Below, one piece after another: positions 5,966 through 15,564 of a DNA stretch of 64,000 bases. The stretch covers positions 5,766,001-5,830,000 of the forward strand of contig NZ_CP038026.1 of assembly GCF_004421005.1 (NCBI RefSeq), in the 5' to 3' direction. A program made the position numbers and the translations under genes. The DNA comes from Pseudoduganella plicata. GTDB taxonomy: Bacteria > Pseudomonadota > Gammaproteobacteria > Burkholderiales > Burkholderiaceae_D. The notes under the pieces are model-generated. The model worked only from the letters and a program-made list of their open reading frames with translations. It was not told the DNA's origin and made no database searches. Each line of letters starts with the position of its first letter. Position 1 is the stretch's first letter.

Positions 5966-8035
5966 TTACTTCTTCTTCAGATGATCGTCCAGCCAGCCGA
6001 TGACGGTATGGTGCCATTGGACCGAATTGGCAGGCTTGAGCACCCAGTGGTTCTCGTCCGGGAACACCAGCAACTTGCTCTCGATGCCGCGGCGCTGCAG
6101 TGCGCTGAAGGTGCCCAGCGCCTGCGCCGTCGGGATGCGGAAATCGAGGTCGCCCTGGATCACCAGCATCGGCGTCTTCCACTTGGCCACGTGATGGACC
6201 GGGTTGAACTTCTCGTAGCCTTCCGGATTGTCATACGGCGTGCCGCCGTTTTCCCATTCCGTGAACCACAGTTCCTCGGTGGAGTAGCCCATGCCGCGCT
6301 GGTCGAACACGCCGTCGTGGTTGACAATGCACTTGAAGCCGTCGCTCCAGTTCCCTTCGATCCAGTTCATCATGTAGCCGCCGTACGAGGCGCCCAGTGC
6401 GCAGGCGTTGGCCGTATCGAGCCACGGGAACTTCTGGCCGGCCGCCGCCAGGCCTTTTTTCAGGTCTTCCAGCGGCTTGCCGCCCCAGTCGCCGCTGATG
6501 GAGTCCGTGAACTTCTGGCCATAGCCGGTCGAGCCGTGGAAGTCGATGAATACCGTCGCATAGCCGGCGCCGGCGTAGACCTGCGGGTTCCAGCGGTAGC
6601 TCCACGAGTTGCCGAAGCTGCCCTGCGGGCCGCCATGCACGAGGAAAGCCACGGGGTACTTCTGGCCCGGCTGTGCGTTCCACGGCTTCATCACGTGGCC
6701 ATAGACCGTTTCGCCGTTCGCGCCGGCGAACGAGAACTGCTCGTATTCGCCCATGCGTACGTCGGCCAGGCGCGCCGCGTTCACGTTGGTGAGCTGTGTT
6801 CCGGCCTGCTCGCCGCCGGCGCTGGCGCCGCGTTTGTACAGTTGCGCGCCGCCGGCCAGCGTTGCGTGCGACAGCACGACGGTGTCGCGGCGCGTGTCGA
6901 AGTCCGCCACGTAGCCCTTGCCCGTCAGTGCCGTCACCTTGCCGTTGCTGGCGTCGATGGCGAACAGGCGGTGCTGGCCGATGTCGTCGGCGTTGGCCAG
7001 CAGCGCCTTGCCATCGGCGCGCCAGCGGTAGTCGGCGATCGAACGGTCCCAGCTCTCGGCCAGCACGCGCTTCCTGCCGGACGCGACGTCCTGCAGCACC
7101 AGGTGGAAGCGGTCTGCCTCGAAACCCGGGCGCTTCATCGCCAGGTAGGCCAGCGTCTTGCCGTCCGGCGAGAACTGCGGCCTGGTGTCCCAGGCCGGAT
7201 TGTCGGACGTCAGATTGCGCGGTGCCGCGCCGCCTGCCGCCGGAACGTCGTACAGGTCGAAGTTGGTCGACCATGCCTCGGACTTGCCCGCCACGCGCAC
7301 GGCGAAGACGATGCGCTGGCCGTCCGGGCTGAACGTGTATTCGCTGCGATCGCCGAACGGCTTCGACGTCACGTCGCCATCGAGGGCGCCGGACAGGCTG
7401 ACGACGGCGGACGATGCCTTGCCCGCGCCATCGAGCGGGACCGAGTACAGCACGTTGCGGCGGCCGTCGTTCCACGTGTCCCAGTGGCGCACGAACATGG
7501 CGTCATACAGCTTGCCCGTTGCCTTGCTTTTCTCCTGTTCGTCGCCGCGCTTCTTGCTGCAGGCGAGATCCGCGCAGTCGCGGAACACGGCCAGCGTGAC
7601 GGCCAGGCGGTCGCCCTTGGGCGAGATGCGGAAGCTGTCCACCCCAACCGGCAGGTCGGTGACCTTGATCGCTTCGCCGCCGTTGGCGGGCAGCCGCCAG
7701 ACCTGCGGCGAACCGGCACGGGCGGAGAGGAAGTAGATGGCGTCGCCGCTGGCGGACCATTCCGGATCGGTGGCGCTGGCGTCATGGGACGTCAGCTGCT
7801 GCGGTACCGGCCTGGCGGCGCGCAGGTCGATCATCCACAGCTGCGTATTGCCGCGGTTCTTTTCCATGTTTGTGCTGCGCACGGTGTAGACGACACGCGA
7901 CGCGTCCGGCGACAGCACGGGGCTGCCGACGCGCTCCATGTTCACCAGGTCTTCGACGGTCAGGCCGCGCGGCGCGGCGGTGGCAGCGGCGCTGGCCGCA
8001 AGGGCGGCGCCGGTTACCAGCAGGCGAAATCTCAT
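5966..8035 (-). CDS. S9 family prolyl oligopeptidase, exported
   Basis: A 689-residue serine peptidase of the DPP/acylaminoacyl-peptidase type, with a Sec signal peptide (MRFRLLVTGAALAASAAATAAP). A beta-propeller (TolB/WD40-like repeats such as FSPDGQRIVF and FSPDGKTLAYL) covers roughly 30-430, followed by the alpha/beta hydrolase domain. The catalytic triad is Ser550 in GASYGGY, Asp631 near GDLDFRIP and His663 in DENHW. It likely cleaves peptides in the periplasm for nutrition. The ATG at 8035 was chosen because it opens the signal peptide; the frame stays open well upstream. It appears monocistronic and ends in a strong stem-loop. Confidence 0.93.
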   Translation of the reverse strand: MRFRLLVTGAALAASAAATAAPRGLTVEDLVNMERVGSPVLSPDASRVVYTVRSTNMEKNRGNTQLWMIDLRAARPVPQQLTSHDASATDPEWSASGDAIYFLSARAGSPQVWRLPANGGEAIKVTDLPVGVDSFRISPKGDRLAVTLAVFRDCADLACSKKRGDEQEKSKATGKLYDAMFVRHWDTWNDGRRNVLYSVPLDGAGKASSAVVSLSGALDGDVTSKPFGDRSEYTFSPDGQRIVFAVRVAGKSEAWSTNFDLYDVPAAGGAAPRNLTSDNPAWDTRPQFSPDGKTLAYLAMKRPGFEADRFHLVLQDVASGRKRVLAESWDRSIADYRWRADGKALLANADDIGQHRLFAIDASNGKVTALTGKGYVADFDTRRDTVVLSHATLAGGAQLYKRGASAGGEQAGTQLTNVNAARLADVRMGEYEQFSFAGANGETVYGHVMKPWNAQPGQKYPVAFLVHGGPQGSFGNSWSYRWNPQVYAGAGYATVFIDFHGSTGYGQKFTDSISGDWGGKPLEDLKKGLAAAGQKFPWLDTANACALGASYGGYMMNWIEGNWSDGFKCIVNHDGVFDQRGMGYSTEELWFTEWENGGTPYDNPEGYEKFNPVHHVAKWKTPMLVIQGDLDFRIPTAQALGTFSALQRRGIESKLLVFPDENHWVLKPANSVQWHHTVIGWLDDHLKKK

Positions 8036-8130
8036 TCGGTTTCTCCGATTGTTATGGGAAAGCCGGGACGCCGTTCGTGGCGGCGGCCCGGCCAGCGCGC
8101 ATTGTAGCAAGCGGAGAGGGACCGGCCCGA

Positions 8131-9228
8131 TCAGGGGCCGAAGGGAATCTCGTCGATCGAGCGCGGTTCCGTGATGGCGGCGCCCCGGCGCCTTCCGCGC
8201 AGCCGGGCCGACATCTCGTACGCGGCCTTGCGCACGCGGTTGACGGAGCCCAGCGGGCGGTGTGCCGCCAGGCCGTGCCATGGGCTGAAGCTCAGGCCTT
8301 CGTCGATCGCCGCGGACAGTGTGTCGCTCCAGCCGATCTGCGGCGGCGCGACGATGCGCGCGACCGTCACGTACGGGCTGACGCTTTCCGGCCATTCGGA
8401 GGCGGCGTCCTCGATCGGCATCTCTTCGATATTGGTGCACAGCTGCACGCGCAGCTCCCATTCGCCGCCCTGCTGGGCAAAGTAGTCGCAGACAGCATGG
8501 CGCAGCGCGTCCGGATCGGCCTTGACGTCGATGCCGGTGCCGTGCAGCTGCGTCAGGCCGACGGCGACGGGCACCAGCGCCACTTTGGCCATGTAGCGGC
8601 CATACAGGATTGCCGTCTGGCTGTGGTAGGTGTCGCCCAGCGGATGGGTAGCGGGATGGCCGCCCAGACTCTTCAGTCCCGCGCTGTCCGTGCCGCTGCG
8701 TTCGAGCAGTCCCTCGACCTTGCGCAGCGCGCCGGACAGGGCCTGCTTCAGCGCGGGCGCCTTGTCGGTAGTCGCGGCCAGGGCCGTCAGCCCGGCCAGG
8801 AACGACTTCGGACCGGCGTTCAGGAATGTCGTCGCGTTGACCAGCACGAAGTCCTGGGTCACGTCGTTCTCGCTGCCCGGCAGGCGTTCGCCGCGCACGC
8901 CGATGACCTTCAGCCCCATGCCGCGGGGCGTCGAGACATCGTCGGGCAGCAGGTCGCCCGGCGTGGTGGACAGGCGCATCACGACAGGGTAGGTGCCCGG
9001 TTCGCCGAACATGCCTTGCGCCAGCGTGCGCGGCAGCCCGGGCGGTACGTGCAGCGTGGCCCGCAGCAGGCCGTGGCTCTTCGCGTGGACGCTGCGCAGC
9101 GGCTGGCCTGTGTCGCGGAACGTCGTGTCGGCGATGCCGTGCAGGACGTCGAGCAATTCGGCCTGGGTGTCGCCTTCGTCGCCTTCCTGCACTTCAAAAC
9201 GGGGATCGTATTCGATGGGCGCGTGCAT
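8131..9228 (-). CDS. catalase-family haem protein
   Basis: A 365-residue protein resembling the small catalase-like family (SrpA-type) rather than a full-length catalase. Visible landmarks are RSVHAKSHG near the N-terminus, where canonical catalases carry the distal His, the FVLVNATTF segment, and a C-terminal GRYMAKVALVP region. The start at ATG 9228 has AAGGAAAG upstream. The protein lacks the C-terminal part of true catalases, so peroxidase or other haem chemistry is as likely as H2O2 dismutation. No signal peptide is evident. It lies between an exported peptidase and glutamate dehydrogenase, all on the minus strand, without obvious operon linkage. Confidence 0.8.
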   Translation of the reverse strand: MHAPIEYDPRFEVQEGDEGDTQAELLDVLHGIADTTFRDTGQPLRSVHAKSHGLLRATLHVPPGLPRTLAQGMFGEPGTYPVVMRLSTTPGDLLPDDVSTPRGMGLKVIGVRGERLPGSENDVTQDFVLVNATTFLNAGPKSFLAGLTALAATTDKAPALKQALSGALRKVEGLLERSGTDSAGLKSLGGHPATHPLGDTYHSQTAILYGRYMAKVALVPVAVGLTQLHGTGIDVKADPDALRHAVCDYFAQQGGEWELRVQLCTNIEEMPIEDAASEWPESVSPYVTVARIVAPPQIGWSDTLSAAIDEGLSFSPWHGLAAHRPLGSVNRVRKAAYEMSARLRGRRRGAAITEPRSIDEIPFGP

Positions 9229-9309
9229 GGTTCTTTCCTTCGCTGGCTGGAAACAACCGCATTGTCGAACGTGCAAGTCGCGTTGTCTGTGGGGTAGCCA
9301 ACAAACATG

Positions 9310-9346
9310 AAAAAAGCGCGCCAGCGAGATGGCCTCGCTGCCGCGC
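9310..9346 (-). terminator. Rho-independent terminator downstream of gdhA
   Basis: On the minus strand a 13-bp stem with one mismatch (GCGCGGCAGCGAG with CTCGCTGGCGCGC) is followed by a run of T. It lies about 90 nt after the gdhA stop and just before the catalase-like gene. Confidence 0.8.
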
Positions 9347-9436
9347 TGTCTCCTCCGCCGCGGACCGCTCGGGGGCGGCCCGTCTTCTTCTACGAGGACT
9401 TTACGTGCGGGACGGGGGGCACGCCCCGGATGGTGC

Positions 9437-10720
<1,284 letters not shown>

Positions 10721-10875
10721 GTTTCGGCTCCTGGTTTGTGGGGCTGACCGCCGCGGCGCCTTCTGTGCGCCGCGTGGGGCAAGCCCGCGTTACGCCGCGT
10801 TATACGCGGGCGCTGGACGGAGCGAATCTTAGGATGCCTTGCCGAATCCAGGCCAATGCCGCTTGCGCATCCAGC

Positions 10876-10892
10876 TATGCAAAAAATGCATA
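10876..10892. promoter_or_regulatory. AT-rich palindrome between the LysR gene and gdhA
   Basis: TATGCA-AAAAA-TGCATA is a 17-bp perfect palindrome in a GC-rich background, about 156 bp upstream of the gdhA start and 14 bp beyond the LysR stop. It has the look of a regulator operator, possibly for the LysR protein, but it is not at a usual distance from a recognised promoter. Confidence 0.35.
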
Positions 10893-10905
10893 ACGTATTC
10901 CTGCG

Positions 10906-11865
10906 TCAGCGTTCCGATGCCGGCACGCGCCGTTTCGACGTCGGCGGCTGCAGGCGCTCGGTCAGGAAATCCCACAGGTGCGCGACAATCGGTTTGCCCG
11001 GCCGGGCCGCCGATGGCCGCTCGCGGTACAGGCGGATCTCCATCTCGATTTCCCAGTTGCCGCCTGCGTCGGCACGCGCCAGCAGCTTCTGTTTTACCTC
11101 GCGCGTGACGGCCGACTCGGGCAGGAACGCGATGCCGCGGCCTTCCAGTGCCATCATCTTGAGTCCCTCCGCCATGTCGGTCTCGTAGCGTTTGTCCAGA
11201 TACAGCGCCGGCCTGGCGTCCGCCAGGATCAGGTCGACCATGCGGCCCAGGTAAGCGTTGGTCGTGTAGGACAGGAAGGGCAGCGGCGCCGCCTTGCGGC
11301 CTGGCAGCGTCAGTTCCGGCTGGCGCGCCTTGTCGCAGCGGGCATAGGCGCGCAGCGCTTCGCGGCCCATCACCAGCATGTCGTAGCGGCCCGGGTCCAG
11401 CTGCACGGGCTGGCGCGGATGGTGGTAGCACAGCAGCAGATCGCAGCCGCCGTCGACCAGCTGCAGGACGGCGTCGTGCACGTTCAGCGCCATCAGGCGG
11501 CTGTTGATGGCGCCGAATTCCGCTTCCAGACCCGTGATCCACTTCGGCACGAACGTCAGCGACAAGGTGTGCGGCACGGCCAGGTCGATCGTCGTGCGCG
11601 CCGCCGCGCGCTGGTGGCGCAGCAGCTCGCGCACATTGTTGATCTGGCCCAGCATCTCCAGCGCCTGTTCGTAGAAGACGACGCCGGCCGGCGTCAGGCG
11701 GGTAGGGAACGTCGTGCGGTCGATCAGGTCCGTCCCCAGCCAGTTTTCCAGCGACTGGATGCGCCGCGAGAAAGCCGGCTGCGTCACGTGGCGCAACTGC
11801 GCCGAGCGGCTGAAGTTGTTCGTCTCCACCAGCGAAATAAAGTCTTCCAGCCACTTCGTTTCCAT
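10906..11865 (-). CDS. LysR-family regulator, HypT-like
   Basis: A 319-residue LysR-type transcription factor. The N-terminal winged helix-turn-helix reads METKWLEDFISLVE...NNFSRSAQLRHVTQPAFSRR, then a co-inducer domain follows from about residue 90. The opening sequence strongly recalls HypT (YjiE), the hypochlorite-responsive LysR protein of E. coli, but the ligand or oxidant here is unknown. ATG 11865 has AGGGGGAAAG upstream. The frame remains open for another 71 codons because a tandem repeat lies upstream, so automatic calls may start too early at 12078. It probably regulates gdhA or itself. Confidence 0.88.
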   Translation of the reverse strand: METKWLEDFISLVETNNFSRSAQLRHVTQPAFSRRIQSLENWLGTDLIDRTTFPTRLTPAGVVFYEQALEMLGQINNVRELLRHQRAAARTTIDLAVPHTLSLTFVPKWITGLEAEFGAINSRLMALNVHDAVLQLVDGGCDLLLCYHHPRQPVQLDPGRYDMLVMGREALRAYARCDKARQPELTLPGRKAAPLPFLSYTTNAYLGRMVDLILADARPALYLDKRYETDMAEGLKMMALEGRGIAFLPESAVTREVKQKLLARADAGGNWEIEMEIRLYRERPSAARPGKPIVAHLWDFLTERLQPPTSKRRVPASER

Positions 11866-11911
11866 GCTTTCCCCCTGAACGTCAGGCCGCCATTCTAACG
11901 GCAGAGCCCGT

Positions 11912-12131
11912 GACAACATCGGGGTCAGGCACGAAAACTGCCATCGAGCTCGTCGGTAGCGCGGCCGAGTTCGGACAACATCGGGGGTCAGGCACGAAAA
12001 CTGCCACCGAGCTCGTCGGTAGTGCGGTCGAGTTCGTGTCTGTGCCGCGATGTCACCCCAGCCGGGACAGGAGCTCATCTACACGACGGTCGGGCCCGGG
12101 ACAGTTTTTGTGCCTGACCCCGATGTTGTCA
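11912..12131. repeat. tandem 62-bp repeat with an inverted partial third copy
   Basis: Two direct copies (about 11912-11973 and 11974-12036) begin GACAACATCGGGGTCAGGCA and run to GAGTTCG. A third, inverted partial copy occupies 12097-12131 and ends GATGTTGTC. The block fills the space between the MFS gene and the LysR gene. It is non-coding in appearance although one strand stays open through it. The sequence core resembles other GGGGTC/GACCCC elements in this window. Confidence 0.85.
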
Positions 12132-12137
12132 GCGGGG

Positions 12138-13418
12138 TCAGCTTTTGGCGGGTGCTTCCGGGGTCAGCGCAATGGTGCGCATTGGCGTCCACAGCCAGGC
12201 GAAGGCGGCGCAGACGATCAGCGCGCCACCGCTGCACGTGAACAGCTGGCCCAGGGTGATGTGCTGCAGCACCCAGCCGGTGGCGGCGGCCGACAGCGGT
12301 GCCAGGCCCATGAAGATGAACAGGAAGATGCTCATAGCCCGGCCCAGCATGTGCGGCGGTACGCGCCGCTGGATCCAGGTAAAGATTGCCACTTGCAGAA
12401 AGCCCGCCAGTGCGCCGAGCGCCAGCAGCAGCCCCGCGCCCTGCCACGTCGCGTCGATCCCGCCCAGCAGCATCAGCAGCAGGCCGGCCACGGCGTCCCC
12501 CGCCAGCAGCATTGCGCCAAACGTGACGACCTTCAGTCTCGGCGTCAACGTCGCGGCTGCCATCCCCAGCAGCATGCCGCCGCCGTGCGCGGCCATCAGG
12601 AAACCGTAGGCGGGCGCGCTGCCGAGCGTGTCGCTGGCCAGCAGCGGCAGCGCCACCTGCATGGCGCCGCCGACGAACAGCGCGACCAGGCTCCAGTACA
12701 GGAAGCACGTGCGCAGCGGGACGTCGCGCCATACCATCGCCAGACCCGTGCCGACGGCGCGCAGAACCGGTTCGCTGGCGCTGTCCCGCCTGGCGCCGGG
12801 CAGCGGACGCACCCGCGCCAGCGTCCATGCCGACAGCAGGAAGGTGACGCAGTCGATGGCAAACGCCAGTCCCAACGTGCGCATGTCGGTACCGCCCGCC
12901 GATCCGGCCGGGGCGACCGCCAGCAGCAAGGCCGCAAGCAAAGGGCCGGCCAGCATCGACAACTGGCGCAGCCCCATCATCAGGCCGTTGGCCGCCGGCA
13001 GCAGCGGACCCGGGACGGCACGCGGCAGCATCGCCGTCCCGGACGGCATGGCGAACGCCTGCGCCAGCCCGATGGCCAGTGCGAGCAGGTAGACGGCTGC
13101 CAGCGTGACGTGCCCGGTCCACGTGAGCGCGGCCAGCGTACCGAGCAGCACTGCGCTGGCATATTTCGTCAGCATCATGACGGCCCTGGGCGAGTGGCGG
13201 TCGACCAGCGCGCCGCCCGGCAGGATGAAGATGGCGCGTGGCACGCTCATCAGCGCGACGACAACGCCCAGCGCCAGCGGGTCGCCCGTCAGCCCCAGGA
13301 CGAGCCAGGGCAGGGCGATCAGCGTAAACTGGTCGCCGGTCAGCGACAGCGCGCTGCCGGCCAGCAGCCAGCGCAGGTTGGCGTTGCGCCACGGGCCGTC
13401 GGTTTGCTGCGCGCTCAT
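12138..13418 (-). CDS. MFS efflux transporter
   Basis: A 426-residue integral inner-membrane protein with about 12 hydrophobic segments and the MFS loop motif between helices 2 and 3 (GGALVDRHSPR). The N-terminus MSAQQTDGPWRNANLRWLLAGSALS suggests the drug/enterobactin-exporter-like branch. It overlaps the upstream marR gene by 4 nt (ATGA), so the two form an operon in which the regulator probably represses the pump. Substrate cannot be predicted. Its 3' end abuts the repeat block at 11912-12131. Confidence 0.88.
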   Translation of the reverse strand: MSAQQTDGPWRNANLRWLLAGSALSLTGDQFTLIALPWLVLGLTGDPLALGVVVALMSVPRAIFILPGGALVDRHSPRAVMMLTKYASAVLLGTLAALTWTGHVTLAAVYLLALAIGLAQAFAMPSGTAMLPRAVPGPLLPAANGLMMGLRQLSMLAGPLLAALLLAVAPAGSAGGTDMRTLGLAFAIDCVTFLLSAWTLARVRPLPGARRDSASEPVLRAVGTGLAMVWRDVPLRTCFLYWSLVALFVGGAMQVALPLLASDTLGSAPAYGFLMAAHGGGMLLGMAAATLTPRLKVVTFGAMLLAGDAVAGLLLMLLGGIDATWQGAGLLLALGALAGFLQVAIFTWIQRRVPPHMLGRAMSIFLFIFMGLAPLSAAATGWVLQHITLGQLFTCSGGALIVCAAFAWLWTPMRTIALTPEAPAKS

Positions 13419-13873
13419 GCGCCCGGCCCGACGATATTGCCGAGGACGGCCCTCAACGCGTCGAGCTGGTCCTGCGGCGCATGCCTCAGCAGCTCTGCAC
13501 AGGTTTCACGTGCGGTCAGCATGGCGTTGTCCAGCAGGTTGTGGCCGGCCGGCGTGATGGCGGCAAAGCCGACCCGGGCGTCGCGTTCGTCCGCCAGGCG
13601 CGCGACCAGCCCCGTCTTCTCCATCGGCAGCAGCGTGCGGGTAACGCCGGACGCCGTCAGTCCCTGGCGCTCGGCCAGGTCGACGCGGCGCAGCCTGCCG
13701 CCCGGCGCCTTCGACAGGTGGTGCAGCAGCATGAAGTCGCCGAACGACAGGCCGTGGTGTCCGCCCAGCACGGTGTCGAGACGGCGGATGATGGTCGCGT
13801 GCGCACGCGCCAGGCGCAGGCAGAAGTCCAGTGCGGCGTCGGCAGCGCCGTCCGCGGTTTGCAATTGAATCAT
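13415..13873 (-). CDS. MarR-family transcriptional repressor
   Basis: A 152-residue winged-helix regulator. The recognition helix region reads LAERQGLTASGVTRTLLPME and the wing DERDARVGFAAITPAG, both typical of MarR. It is the first gene of a two-gene operon with the MFS pump and overlaps it by 4 nt. The dyad at 13893-13906, about 20 bp upstream of the start, is a likely autoregulatory operator. Ligands would be small phenolic or hydrophobic compounds by analogy with the family. Confidence 0.9.
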   Translation of the reverse strand: MIQLQTADGAADAALDFCLRLARAHATIIRRLDTVLGGHHGLSFGDFMLLHHLSKAPGGRLRRVDLAERQGLTASGVTRTLLPMEKTGLVARLADERDARVGFAAITPAGHNLLDNAMLTARETCAELLRHAPQDQLDALRAVLGNIVGPGA

Positions 13874-13892
13874 GACTAGTCCTTGATAGATG

Positions 13893-13911
13893 CTTGAGCG
13901 ATCAAGTATAT
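13893..13911 (-). promoter_or_regulatory. marR operator and -10 region
   Basis: The perfect dyad CTTGA-gcga-TCAAG (13893-13906) touches a consensus-like -10 TATACT (minus strand, 13911-13906). A repressor bound here would block transcription of marR and the MFS gene. I see no convincing -35. Confidence 0.55.
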
Positions 13912-13972
13912 ATCAGCTGATTTCCGCGCGCCATAAAAACATCGCCTGCCGGACAGGGGTATGATGGAGCTC

Positions 13973-14509
13973 ATGAACAATCGCAGATCATTTCTCACAA
14001 AATCCGTGGCCGTCGCCTCTGCCTTGAGCATGCCGGCCCTGGCGCGGGCCGCCGTGGCGGCGCCGCACGAGCGCAGCCTGCGTTTTTACAACACGCACAC
14101 AGGCGAAACCCTGCGCACGCTGTTCTGGGCGGAAGGACAATTCATCCCGGAAGCGTTGCAGGACATCAACAAGCTGCTGCGGGATCACCGCAGCAACACG
14201 ATCGCGACGATCGATCCGGCGCTGATGCTGCTGGTTAATAAGGTCAGCGCCCAGTTCGGGACGAATAACGTGATCCATATTATTTCCGGGTATCGCTCGC
14301 CGGAAACGAACGAAAAGCTCGCGGCCGCCAGTGGCGGTGTCGCCAGGCACAGCATGCACCTGGAAGGCAAGGCCATCGACTTGCGCATTCCCGGCGTCGA
14401 CCTGCGCAACGTGCACAAGGCCGCGCTGGCATTGAAAGGCGGCGGCGTCGGGTATTACCACAACTCGCAGTTCGTCCATATGGACACGGGACGCGTGCGG
14501 CACTGGTAG
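13973..14509 (+). CDS. YcbK-like DUF882 peptidase-fold protein, Tat-exported
   Basis: A 178-residue periplasmic protein with a twin-arginine signal (NNRRSFLTKS followed by a hydrophobic stretch). The mature part has the M15/DUF882 zinc-site pattern: SGYRSPETN, HSMHLEGKAIDLRI and FVHMDTGRVRHW. This family is linked to peptidoglycan trimming or L,D-transpeptidase function. Two ATGs are possible (13961 and 13973); 13973 places the Tat motif at the very N-terminus and has GGAG upstream. It is divergent from the marR operon and next to two other cell-wall genes on the opposite strand. Confidence 0.85.
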   Translation: MNNRRSFLTKSVAVASALSMPALARAAVAAPHERSLRFYNTHTGETLRTLFWAEGQFIPEALQDINKLLRDHRSNTIATIDPALMLLVNKVSAQFGTNNVIHIISGYRSPETNEKLAAASGGVARHSMHLEGKAIDLRIPGVDLRNVHKAALALKGGGVGYYHNSQFVHMDTGRVRHW

Positions 14510-14828
14510 CAACCTGCGCTTGTGTTACATGGCTGGGGCAGCGATCGCGGAAGTCGTCGTACCGTCCACGCATGGTGTTGGGAAGGTCCGGCCCGACAGC
14601 TGGCCAGCCATTGCCTTACGCCGTGGCCTGCGTGCGGTTCCAGCCATGAGGCGCACCTGGCGTGGCTCGGCAGGCGTGCAATGTTCGAGGCACAATTGGC
14701 GGGACCGGGGCAAAGCTGGGGCGACGCTGGAACGCGCCCACCGTTGACGGCGCGAGGTCGGCGGCCTGCCCGCTGGAGGCGCTGCCGTCTGGCGCCAAAG
14801 GCACAGGTGGGGCCGAGACGGGCTGACG
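14510..14828. other. intergenic stretch, no gene recognised
   Basis: About 320 bp between the stop of the YcbK-like gene and the stop of the M23 peptidase gene (convergent). Several short open frames cross it on both strands but none has a ribosome binding site, a recognisable motif or a plausible composition. I see no strong terminator. Confidence 0.6.
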
Positions 14829-15542
14829 TCAGCGTGGCGCGCCGGTCACATGCGGGTAGGGATTGACGGGCGTACCTTCCCACCATTTCTTGTCCGCACC
14901 CAGCTCGAAGATGGCGAAGTGCAGATGCGGCGCGTTCGGATCGGAGTTCCCCGTCACGCCCACGTATCCGAGCATCTGGCCGCGCCGCAGTTGCTGGCCT
15001 TCTTTCAGATCCGGCGCGTAGCTGTCCAGGTGGGCATAGTAGTACGCGTATTTTTCCGACGGGTCGAACTGGTACACCGTCAGGCCGCCTTGCTTGCTGT
15101 TGAACAGCTTGGCGACCTTGCCGTCCGCGGCCGCCAGCACGGGCGTCCCCTTGGCCGCCACGATGTCCAGTGCTTCATGGCGCCGCTCGCTGCCGCGCGC
15201 CTGGTTGAACGTATCGGTCAGTTCTTTCGCGCTGACGCCGGCCACAGGCACCAGCAGCGCACCCAGGGTGGGTTTGATATTCATCTCCACGCCGGCCGGG
15301 ACCGGCGAGACGGGCGCCGGCGGCACGACTTCTGGCAGCTCGCCGGGCGGCAGTGGCACGGCGGCGGCGGCTTGCGGCGGGGCAGTGCCCTGGGACGCCG
15401 TTGGTGGTGCGGCGGCGCGCGCCGGCATCACGGCGGGGCCGGGAGCGGGCGTACCCGCACTCGCCACGTCACGGCCCAGGTACAGCACGGCGCCTACGAC
15501 GCCGATCGCAATTCCCAGCAGCAAAGTCAGCAACCATTTCAT
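14829..15542 (-). CDS. M23 family peptidase, membrane-anchored
   Basis: A 237-residue LytM-type metallopeptidase with one N-terminal membrane segment (MKWLLTLLLGIAIGVVGAVLYLG), a Pro/Ala-rich linker to about residue 85, and a C-terminal M23 domain. Zinc-site residues are visible in RRHEALDI (His and Asp) and APHLHFAI (HxH). It probably cleaves or regulates cleavage of peptidoglycan cross-links in the periplasm. GAGGAG precedes the ATG. It lies 22 bp downstream of the L,D-transpeptidase gene on the same strand, so the two may be co-transcribed. Confidence 0.92.
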   Translation of the reverse strand: MKWLLTLLLGIAIGVVGAVLYLGRDVASAGTPAPGPAVMPARAAAPPTASQGTAPPQAAAAVPLPPGELPEVVPPAPVSPVPAGVEMNIKPTLGALLVPVAGVSAKELTDTFNQARGSERRHEALDIVAAKGTPVLAAADGKVAKLFNSKQGGLTVYQFDPSEKYAYYYAHLDSYAPDLKEGQQLRRGQMLGYVGVTGNSDPNAPHLHFAIFELGADKKWWEGTPVNPYPHVTGAPR

Positions 15543-15564
15543 CGCGCGCTCCTCGTGTTGACGT

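Noticed and set aside
5981..8107. Long open frame on the plus strand opposite the S9 peptidase
   Set aside because: High-GC shadow of a clear minus-strand enzyme; the translation is Arg/Val/Ala-rich and has no motif or ribosome binding site.
11866..12078. 71-residue N-terminal extension of the LysR protein
   Set aside because: It is encoded by the tandem repeat block and repeats itself; the true winged-helix start is METKWLEDF at 11865.
14510..14828. Short open frames between the YcbK-like and M23 genes
   Set aside because: No ribosome binding sites, no motifs and unconvincing composition on either strand.
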